A stretch of DNA of 6,515 nt, from the NCBI GenBank assembly GCA_012727415.1, contig JAAYHI010000022.1, positions 1 through 6,515 of the forward strand, read 5' to 3'. This document shows positions 1 to 5,307 of this stretch, one piece after another. The notes under the pieces were generated by a model. It was not told the origin of the DNA, made no database searches, and saw only the letters and a list, made by a program, of their open reading frames with translations. Source of the stretch: Bacillota bacterium. GTDB taxonomy: Bacteria > Bacillota > Proteinivoracia > UBA4975. How positions within the stretch are numbered: the stretch's first letter is position 1; each line of letters opens with the position of its first letter. Both the position numbers and the translations under genes were made by a program.

Positions 1-1127
1 GTAGAGGGAATGCTGCGGACATGTAAGCTGTTTGTGGAGATAATTACCTCTGAAACGTAGTTTGCCAGGTCTGCCAGAACAAAATTATTAGGATCTACGT
101 AGCGCAGGACTTCCTCCCTGGGAGCTTTGGTCCAGCCCACCCCGCTGACATACCATTGAGGGTTGCGGGTCATTTGTATGTCCAACACCTGAGTGAGGGT
201 GTGCTGATATGGGGTATAGCTGACAATGACATAGGATTTCAGGGTTCCTGCAACTGCATTATTAAAGCAGTCCCTGACTGCAATGACGCTGTCAAAAGGC
301 AGGGAATCAAAGACCTGGGATAAAGCCCACATTGACCTGGTGCTGATAATCATGCTGTAGCAGTCAAGTTCCAGCTCTAATATTGGCCCATTATCCAGGA
401 GCAGGGGAGAAAGCTCGTCCACACTGGAAGCTGCATTTATGCTTGTGAGGATGGCATCAAGCTCTGCAGTGACCCTGTCCACTTCCTCAGCAAAAACCGC
501 CTTAACTGAAACTATATCCGGGAATCCCTCTCCTCTTCTCAGGAAGACGCCTTCAGCGACAGCATTCTTGGCGGCAAAGGTCAAAGTGTTGTAAAGACTT
601 GTATCCAACTCCATCACTTTGGCCTTGCCTTCCAGAGCCAGGCGCAGAGCAATGGCATCTGCGGCAGTATTGATGTCATACAACGCCACCTCCAGGGGAT
701 GGGCTATATCTTTATCAGTATAAACAAGCTGCCCGTTCTCATATGTAACGACCTTGACCTTGGGAACGTAAACCAGCTTGGCATCGGGGCCGGAAGTGTA
801 GGCATCCAGGTTGAAGGGCTTGCCCTTGACGATACAGGTGGCATATTCATCCAAAGCGGCCTCATAGTCGACATAACCATTTTTGTCGTCCAGAAACATG
901 GCCATGCCTTTGCTCATGTAATCGTCAAAGAGAGATGCAGGATAATCCAGACAGTGGTAGGCATAAGAATCCAGCAAAGGCTCATAGGGGTACTCATAAT
1001 ACACCCCAGCCTTGTCAACGGTAATCAGGGCCGTAACTTTTGCGCTGGCTGCCGGAGACAGCACCAGCAATAACACTAGGGTGAGGACCGCAGAAACTCC
1101 CATTTTAAAGGCACGCCTGCTAACCAC
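1..1127 (-). CDS. Secreted protein of unknown function, 3'-truncated by the window edge
   Basis: An open frame of 375 codons runs from a GTG at 1127 to the window edge without a stop, so the C-terminus is missing. The GTG is chosen because AAGGAGG lies 7 nt before it; the in-frame ATG at 1103 has no such site and would remove the basic MVSRR start of the signal peptide. Residues 1-29 look like a classical signal peptide: a basic head, a hydrophobic core (about 11-24) and an AASA cleavage site before Lys30. The mature part is rich in Tyr and Asp at first (about 38-100), then has Lys/Val strands (117-137) and a mainly helical region (about 150-295). Four cysteines (60, 98, 256, 287) could form disulfides. 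Residues 79-90 resemble an EF-hand loop but lack the first and last ligands. I do not recognise the family and see no catalytic motif or anchoring domain. It starts only 30 bp after the beta-solenoid gene, with no terminator between, so the two are probably co-transcribed and may act together outside the membrane. Confidence 0.85.
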   Translation of the reverse strand, partial: MVSRRAFKMGVSAVLTLVLLLVLSPAASAKVTALITVDKAGVYYEYPYEPLLDSYAYHCLDYPASLFDDYMSKGMAMFLDDKNGYVDYEAALDEYATCIVKGKPFNLDAYTSGPDAKLVYVPKVKVVTYENGQLVYTDKDIAHPLEVALYDINTAADAIALRLALEGKAKVMELDTSLYNTLTFAAKNAVAEGVFLRRGEGFPDIVSVKAVFAEEVDRVTAELDAILTSINAASSVDELSPLLLDNGPILELELDCYSMIISTRSMWALSQVFDSLPFDSVIAVRDCFNNAVAGTLKSYVIVSYTPYQHTLTQVLDIQMTRNPQWYVSGVGWTKAPREEVLRYVDPNNFVLADLANYVSEVIISTNSLHVRSIPS

Positions 1128-1131
1128 TGCA

Positions 1132-1142
1132 CCACCTCCTTT
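1132..1142 (-). promoter_or_regulatory. Ribosome binding site deciding the GTG start at 1127
   Basis: The minus strand reads AAGGAGGTGGT, a near-perfect anti-16S match. The GGAGG core ends 7 nt before the GTG at 1127. It lies inside the 30-bp gap after the upstream stop codon, so this gene can be translated independently from the shared mRNA. Confidence 0.85.
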
Positions 1143-1157
1143 ACCGAAACCGAACAT

Positions 1158-2705
1158 TTATTTTGTCACCTTGACCTTGCTCTGTTTAGCGTCGGCCTCA
1201 GGCACTTCGCCTCTGAAAAGCTTTAGCTCAGGCATATATTTCAACTGTACTCCACCGACAAATACTTTGTAGATGCTTTGGTCTTCTGCATATAGAGTAA
1301 CAAAAACAAACTTGTTCCCCACAGTAACACCGGTCTTAACTTCGAAGCTCTTCACATCCATGGGGCCCTTAACACTGACGGTAAAGGTCCTGGTGGCGGT
1401 CTTGTAGCCGCTCTTTGTCCCCTTGACGGTTATTGTGGCTTTCCCCGAGCCCTTGCCGGTAATGGTCACTTTGTTTCCGGATATGGACACAGCAGCAACT
1501 TTGGAATTGCTGGTACTTACCGTCAGTTTAGTGCCCGCTGGCTGCACTGTGACAGTGACGCTCTTGGTCTTGCCAACAAGAAGTTCACTAATGGAGCTAA
1601 TCTTGTTGATTTTTACGCTGGGTGTGGGTTCCGGCTCCGGTTCGGGCTTGGGTTCGGGTTTCGGTTGGGCCTTATACTCCTCACCGCCAATTATTGCCGT
1701 CATGTTTTCGGGAATGATTATCTTCCCGGGGACTTGTTCAATGTTGACCCCAGGATGATTTATCGTTACGGTGCCAATTGCGCCCCTGCCGGTTACCCCG
1801 GTGCGGCCGCTCAACTCCATATCCTCAACTGAAGTGTTTTCCGCCAGGGCGATGCTTGTGGCATTTTCTAACTCAGGCACTATAACCTTGGCAATACTTC
1901 CCGCCTGCAGTTCCAGGAAAATGCCCTCAGCCCGGCAAGCGACCTCCCCCAGTTCCCCCTGCAGTATCACAAGGCCGGGAGCATTGACCTCAACAGACTG
2001 CACCTTGCCTGCACCTTCAAGAGTCAAAATCTCTTCTATGAACAATGTCTCCAACTGCACACCTTCTGCCAAATGGACAAAGGAAGAGGCGGCAGTATCT
2101 CTGATGTACATGGTTGCAACACTGCCCTTGGGCACCTTGACATTAGCCTTAGCAGCAGTGAGATCGACAGTATCAAAGTCTCCCACCAGCATAACTTTTT
2201 CAGCGGTCAGGACTTGGATATTGCAAAAACCCAAAGCACCTTCAGCCAGACCATCCTCCTGCAGGGAGGCCTCAGCAGCGACAACGACCTGGTCTACTTT
2301 GGCAGTGCCGCTGGCAATGAGTTTAACTGCAGGACTTTGTTCCTGCACAATTATTTTTTTGACAGGGCAATCGTGAAGCCGTAAGGTAAACCCTTTGCCG
2401 GCAATGATAATTTCTCCTTGCACCTGGACTGAGCTGAGGTCAACAGTTCCGGCATTAACCTGGTCCGTCAGCAGCAAGTTGCCAGTGATCAACAGATTTT
2501 GCAAAGTAACATCTGTGGCAGTGATGGTGGCATCACCATCGACGATTTCCATTGCCGGGGGGCCATATGTACCTGGTTCGCTGATATTCTTAATGGCTTC
2601 TGCTACGGGAATGCCTAATTTTTGATTTGCTATGGCAGCAATGAGCAAGAGGTTAAGAGAAATGGAAAAGACTAGAACTGCAATCAGGGCTTTTTTCATT
2701 ACCAC
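1158..2705 (-). CDS. Exported beta-solenoid protein with Pro-Glu linker and BIG2-like Ig domain
   Basis: A 515-aa exported protein. Residues 3-27 form a hydrophobic signal peptide or membrane anchor after MKK; a cut near AIA|NQ is possible. Residues about 55-340 are an irregular run of short hydrophobic strands, each separated by Gly, Asn or Asp turns (for example LLITGNLLL and VMLVGDFDTVDL). This is the look of a right-handed beta-helix or polymer-forming solenoid, but without a strict repeat. A Pro-Glu-Lys linker follows (347-362). Residues 363-446 resemble a bacterial Ig-like group 2 domain: VKINKIS, then TVTVQPAGTKLTVSTSNSKV, then GKGSGKATITV. Residues 447-515 are a further beta-rich tail. 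There is no SLH domain, LPXTG motif or lipobox, so attachment would be through the N-terminal helix or none. Start: AAAGG stands 5 nt before GTG 2705 and 11 nt before the in-frame ATG at 2699; GTG fits better, but either is possible. A sigma-H-like promoter precedes it, and the secreted-protein gene follows 30 bp on. A structural or adhesive cell-surface role is inferred only from architecture. Confidence 0.88.
   Translation of the reverse strand: MVMKKALIAVLVFSISLNLLLIAAIANQKLGIPVAEAIKNISEPGTYGPPAMEIVDGDATITATDVTLQNLLITGNLLLTDQVNAGTVDLSSVQVQGEIIIAGKGFTLRLHDCPVKKIIVQEQSPAVKLIASGTAKVDQVVVAAEASLQEDGLAEGALGFCNIQVLTAEKVMLVGDFDTVDLTAAKANVKVPKGSVATMYIRDTAASSFVHLAEGVQLETLFIEEILTLEGAGKVQSVEVNAPGLVILQGELGEVACRAEGIFLELQAGSIAKVIVPELENATSIALAENTSVEDMELSGRTGVTGRGAIGTVTINHPGVNIEQVPGKIIIPENMTAIIGGEEYKAQPKPEPKPEPEPEPTPSVKINKISSISELLVGKTKSVTVTVQPAGTKLTVSTSNSKVAAVSISGNKVTITGKGSGKATITVKGTKSGYKTATRTFTVSVKGPMDVKSFEVKTGVTVGNKFVFVTLYAEDQSIYKVFVGGVQLKYMPELKLFRGEVPEADAKQSKVKVTK
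1620..1667 (-). repeat. Low-complexity tract coding a Pro-Glu/Pro-Lys linker
   Basis: Codons 347-362 of the beta-solenoid protein spell QPKPEPKPEPEPEPTP, coded by near-repeats of a six-base unit. Such alternating Pro-charged tracts form stiff extended spacers in exported proteins. Here it separates the solenoid from the Ig-like domain. Being a short tandem repeat, it is a place where length could vary between strains. Confidence 0.8.
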
Positions 2706-2710
2706 AGCAA

Positions 2711-2717
2711 CCTTTCT
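2711..2717 (-). promoter_or_regulatory. Ribosome binding site of the beta-solenoid gene
   Basis: The minus strand reads AGAAAGG, a moderate Shine-Dalgarno match ending 5 nt before GTG 2705 and 11 nt before ATG 2699. The spacing favours GTG slightly, but the start is not fully decided; the difference is only two residues. Confidence 0.55.
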
Positions 2718-2728
2718 GGATTGAGCTT

Positions 2729-2745
2729 TCCGACATTATTCGACA
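2729..2745 (-). promoter_or_regulatory. Tandem Spo0A-box-like heptamers
   Basis: On the minus strand TGTCGAA (2739-2745) matches the Spo0A box consensus exactly, and TGTCGGA (2729-2735) differs by one base. They have the same orientation and start 10 bp apart, one helical turn, an arrangement known for Spo0A dimers on tandem boxes. The first heptamer overlaps the proposed sigma-H -10 element, so it may simply be part of that promoter. If Spo0A does bind here, its position over the -10 and start site suggests repression rather than activation. Confidence 0.45.
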
Positions 2746-2765
2746 AAAATCGCTGTCTTTCCTGC
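2736..2765 (-). promoter_or_regulatory. Sigma-H-like promoter of the beta-solenoid operon
   Basis: On the minus strand a -35 of GCAGGAAAG (2757-2765) is followed by a 12-nt spacer and a -10 of GTCGAATAA (2736-2744). The Bacillus sigma-H consensus is RNAGGAWWW, 11-12 nt, RNNGAATWW; the -10 is a full match and the -35 misses only the last base. Transcription would start near 2729, giving a leader of about 24 nt that holds the ribosome binding site. No credible sigma-A pair is seen nearby. Sigma-H acts at the shift to stationary phase and early sporulation. Confidence 0.65.
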
Positions 2766-2826
2766 AAAAATACGCGGTAATAAGTTCCATACCGAAAGAT
2801 ATTTCGTACTCAGAGGTATCTAGTGT

Positions 2827-2857
2827 AAAAATGGCCTGTTGCCCTCGGCAACAGGCC
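2827..2857 (-). terminator. Strong intrinsic terminator after the small membrane-protein gene
   Basis: A perfect 11-bp inverted repeat (GGCCTGTTGCC, 2833-2843, with its complement at 2847-2857) surrounds a 3-nt loop. On the minus strand it is followed by A and then five T. It begins 5 nt after the stop codon of the 162-aa gene and separates that unit from the beta-solenoid operon. Confidence 0.92.
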
Positions 2858-2862
2858 CACTT

Positions 2863-3351
2863 TTAGCTGCGGGGAAGCAGTTTCTTGAGTTTATAAAAGG
2901 CTGCGACACCAGTTATTAAGTAGTAGAGAACAAGTCCGTGGAAAGCAAGGCCGAAGAAATCTTGAAACCATAAGAGCAGCAGGGTATCCAGGAAAAACAG
3001 AATTATGCCGATAATATATGCCCAGCCAAAACCCTTGTTGCTCAAGTACCCCATGAGGGCAAAGATTCCGATAATCACCACTCCGGCAATGCCAGCAACA
3101 GTAGCCAGAGCGGGGAAATCTTTCCCCAGGACGACTATAAGCTCAATGCTGCCCAGAGTAATAGCGGAGATAAAAGAAGAACCGATTAAAATCAGGATAC
3201 CGGACAGGGCTGACAAGCCTGCAATCCAGTAGAACCAATTGGCACCGTTGCGGTATTTCTTTTCCAGTTCCACCATCACGGCGATGGGAATCTCATTCAG
3301 TTCCGGCTCCGCCTCCGTTGGCCCTTGATATGTCTCATGATATGGATCCAC
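2863..3351 (-). CDS. Small four-helix integral membrane protein, function unknown
   Basis: A 162-aa protein starting at GTG 3351, supported by GGAGGG 6 nt upstream. The first 35 residues are acidic, hydrophilic and probably cytosolic (PTEAEPELNE, then a short charged helix). Predicted membrane segments are at about 38-60, 80-102, 108-128 and 132-152; a semi-hydrophobic stretch at 61-76 may be a re-entrant or interfacial helix. The tail ends in the basic KLKKLLPRS, which by the positive-inside rule points to a cytosolic C-terminus. The stretch NGANWFYWIAGLS before and into the first helix is distinctive and reminds me of a widespread family of uncharacterised small membrane proteins, but I cannot name it. 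No enzymatic or transport motif is visible. It has its own sigma-H-like promoter and a strong terminator, so it is probably expressed as a single-gene unit, apart from the upstream exporter and timed with the downstream secreted-protein operon. Confidence 0.88.
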   Translation of the reverse strand: MDPYHETYQGPTEAEPELNEIPIAVMVELEKKYRNGANWFYWIAGLSALSGILILIGSSFISAITLGSIELIVVLGKDFPALATVAGIAGVVIIGIFALMGYLSNKGFGWAYIIGIILFFLDTLLLLWFQDFFGLAFHGLVLYYLITGVAAFYKLKKLLPRS

Positions 3352-3357
3352 AATTAT

Positions 3358-3363
3358 CCCTCC
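3358..3363 (-). promoter_or_regulatory. Ribosome binding site deciding the GTG start at 3351
   Basis: The minus strand reads GGAGGG, ending 6 nt before GTG 3351. No other start codon near the 5' end of this frame has a comparable site. Confidence 0.8.
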
Positions 3364-3381
3364 AGAGATGATGCTTCCCTA

Positions 3382-3410
3382 GAATTCGACAAATTCAGGG
3401 AAAAACCTTT
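3382..3410 (-). promoter_or_regulatory. Sigma-H-like promoter of the small membrane-protein gene, with embedded Spo0A-box heptamer
   Basis: On the minus strand a -35 of AAAGGTTTT (3402-3410) is followed by an 11-nt spacer and a -10 of GTCGAATTC (3382-3390). Each element has one mismatch to RNAGGAWWW and RNNGAATWW. The predicted start near 3375 leaves a leader of about 24 nt, the same as at the other sigma-H-like promoter, with which it shares the 10-mer TTTGTCGAAT. TGTCGAA (3385-3391) is also an exact Spo0A-box heptamer, here without a second box. The -35 sits just beyond the terminator of the upstream exporter operon. Confidence 0.55.
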
Positions 3411-3417
3411 TTTCTCC

Positions 3418-3449
3418 AAGGAAGAAAGATGGGGCCTATTTGGCCCCAT
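3418..3449 (-). terminator. Intrinsic terminator of the ABC exporter operon
   Basis: An 8-bp perfect inverted repeat (ATGGGGCC at 3429-3436, GGCCCCAT at 3442-3449) with a 5-nt loop lies about 10 nt after the stop codon of the 615-aa subunit. On the minus strand the tail is CTTTCTTCCTT, T-rich but interrupted by C, so termination may be incomplete and some read-through into the membrane-protein gene is possible. Confidence 0.75.
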
Positions 3450-3459
3450 AATCCAGTAT

Positions 3460-5307
3460 TTATACTGCAGGGTTGACCCCTGCAAATTGGCTGTAATACA
3501 ACTCGGCGTAAAAGCCTTTTGCCGCCAGCAGGCTCTCATGGGTACCCTTCTCGACAATCTCCCCCTCATTCATTACCAGGATCAAGTCGGCATTGCGGAT
3601 GGTGGAAAGGCGGTGAGCAATTACAAAGCTCGTTCTGCCCTGCATCAGCCTGGCCATAGCTTTCTGAATCAGGACTTCTGTCCTGGTGTCGACGCTGCTG
3701 GTAGCCTCATCAAGAATGAGGATAGCCGGGTCAGCGAGAATTGCCCGGGCAATGGGCAACAATTGCCTTTCCCCCTGGGAAATATTGGTAGCCTCTTCGT
3801 CGAGAATGGTGTTATAACCCTCGGGAAGGGTGCGGATAAAGTGGTCTGCCCTGGCAGCGACTGCGGCCTGGACCACATCCTCATCCGTGGCGTTCAAGCG
3901 GCCGTAGGCAATGTTGTCCCGGATACTGCCGTTAAACAGCCATGTGTCCTGCAGCACCAGGCCAAAGTTCTGGCGCAAATCCTCCCGCTTCAGATCCCTG
4001 ATGTCCATGCCGTCGACAGTGATTTTACCGCCGTCAACATCGTAAAACCGCAGCAGCAGGTTGACCAAAGTAGTCTTGCCTGCCCCAGTGGGACCTACAA
4101 TGGCCACGGTCTGGCCTTCACGGACTTGGATATCCAGTCCCTTATACAGAAGTGTACTGGGTTCATATCCAAACTGTACTCCCTGAAACTCCACATTCCC
4201 CTTTAAGGATTCAATTGCGGGGGCCTCAGGGTTGTCTGGAAGCTCTTCTTCTTCATCCAGCACTTCAAAGACCCGCTCGGCAGCCGCCATTGTCGCCTGC
4301 ATGATGTTGGCAATACTGGCAGTCTGGGTAATGGGCTGGGTAAAGTGACGAGCATAATGAATCATCGCCTGGAAATCTCCCAGCCGCATAGAACCTTTAG
4401 CCACCAGCAATCCCCCGACTGCACAGACTGCAACAAAGCCAAGATTGTTGAGGAAACTCATCAACGGCATGATGATGCCGGAGCTGAACTGAGCCTTCCA
4501 GGCGGTATTGTACAGCCTGTCGTTAATCGCTTGAAACTGGTCCAGGGCCTGCTTTTCGCGACTGAAGGCCTTTATTATTTTATGGCCGGTAAGCATCTCT
4601 TCAATATGCCCGTTGAGTTCCCCTAAATTCTTCTGCTGACCGACAAAATATTTGCGGGAGCGCCTGGTCACAAACCTGGTCAGGAAAAAGGCTACTGGCA
4701 GGACCAATACCACCACTAATGTCAGCAGCGGACTGATTACCAGCATCATCACCACTACCCCCACCAAGGTAACCAAAGCCGAGATCAGCTGCGTCATACT
4801 TTGCTGCAAGGAGCGGCTGACAGTGTCCACATCATTAGTTACCCGGCTGAGGATTTCTCCATGGGTGCGGGCATCAAAGTACTTCAGCGGCAGCCGGGAG
4901 AGTTTGCTCTTAATCTGTCGGCGCATCTCATAGACTGTACTTTGGGAGACTTCCGCCATAAAATACTGCTGGGCAAAAGAAAACAAAGCGCTGAGCACAT
5001 ACAGGCCTGCCAAAGCAAGCAGCACTTTCCCTATAAAAGCAAAATCAATTGCCCGGCCTTGCTGCACACTTTCAAACAATTCACTGGTGGCCAGTCCCAG
5101 AATCTTGGGGCTGAAAATGCCGAAGACAGTGCTCAATACTGCCATGACAATGACAATTATGGTCTTGCCTCTATGGGGCCGCAGGTACAATGCCAGCCGC
5201 CTGAAAGTGCCGCGAAAGTCTTTGGGCTTTTCCAGAATGCCGATTCCAGCCGGGCCTCCCCGGGGAGGACCGAATCGTGCCCTGGGTCGTCTGCTGTCAG
5301 TGCTCAT
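3460..5307 (-). CDS. ABC exporter subunit with intact catalytic residues (TM288/BmrD/YheH-like half-transporter)
   Basis: A complete 615-aa half-transporter with a membrane domain fused to an ATPase domain. A basic Pro/Gly-rich cytosolic lead (1-30) precedes six predicted helices at about 47-69, 89-112, 172-192, 193-213, 275-303 and 312-335. The ATPase domain (about 370-610) has A-loop Tyr381, Walker A GPTGAGKTT (405-413), Q-loop Gln453, signature ISQGE (509-513), Walker B ILILDE with catalytic Glu534, D-loop SSVD and switch His565. The catalytic residues are therefore intact while the signature departs from LSGGQ. In heterodimeric exporters the catalytically competent subunit commonly has LSQGQ; the final Glu here is a further change. 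It should pair with the product of the overlapping upstream gene to pump hydrophobic compounds, lipids or peptides out of the cell; the substrate cannot be told. The ATG at 5307 overlaps the upstream TGA (ATGA) and has GAGGAGG 7 nt before it. A hairpin terminator follows the stop. Confidence 0.96.
   Translation of the reverse strand: MSTDSRRPRARFGPPRGGPAGIGILEKPKDFRGTFRRLALYLRPHRGKTIIVIVMAVLSTVFGIFSPKILGLATSELFESVQQGRAIDFAFIGKVLLALAGLYVLSALFSFAQQYFMAEVSQSTVYEMRRQIKSKLSRLPLKYFDARTHGEILSRVTNDVDTVSRSLQQSMTQLISALVTLVGVVVMMLVISPLLTLVVVLVLPVAFFLTRFVTRRSRKYFVGQQKNLGELNGHIEEMLTGHKIIKAFSREKQALDQFQAINDRLYNTAWKAQFSSGIIMPLMSFLNNLGFVAVCAVGGLLVAKGSMRLGDFQAMIHYARHFTQPITQTASIANIMQATMAAAERVFEVLDEEEELPDNPEAPAIESLKGNVEFQGVQFGYEPSTLLYKGLDIQVREGQTVAIVGPTGAGKTTLVNLLLRFYDVDGGKITVDGMDIRDLKREDLRQNFGLVLQDTWLFNGSIRDNIAYGRLNATDEDVVQAAVAARADHFIRTLPEGYNTILDEEATNISQGERQLLPIARAILADPAILILDEATSSVDTRTEVLIQKAMARLMQGRTSFVIAHRLSTIRNADLILVMNEGEIVEKGTHESLLAAKGFYAELYYSQFAGVNPAV

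Noticed and set aside
858..893. A functional EF-hand calcium-binding loop in the secreted protein
   Set aside because: The loop centre fits (D81, N83, G84, V86, D87), but ligand positions 1 and 12 are Leu79 and Ala90, so calcium binding in the classic way is unlikely.
1101..1103. ATG at 1103 as the start of the secreted-protein gene
   Set aside because: It lacks a ribosome binding site and would remove the basic signal-peptide head; GTG 1127 has a near-perfect site at ideal distance.
1771..2376. Plus-strand open frames of about 200 and 100 codons opposite the beta-solenoid gene
   Set aside because: Composition is biased to Ser, Thr, Pro and Ala as expected of a shadow frame; the opposite strand has a signal peptide, clear domains, a promoter and a ribosome binding site.
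2705..2745. A sigma-A promoter using TTGTCG as -35
   Set aside because: No sequence resembling TATAAT occurs 16-18 nt downstream, either here or at the equivalent site near 3385; the sigma-H reading fits much better.
3397..3413. A second terminator from the A/T-rich near-palindrome beside the -35 at 3402-3410
   Set aside because: The possible stem is only A-T pairs plus at most two G-C pairs, with no loop of proper size; it is better explained as promoter sequence.
3325..4206. A 293-codon open frame on the plus strand, opposite the second exporter subunit
   Set aside because: It is antisense to a gene with every ABC ATPase motif, its product resembles no known protein and has no domain logic, and it crosses a terminator, a promoter and the start of another gene.
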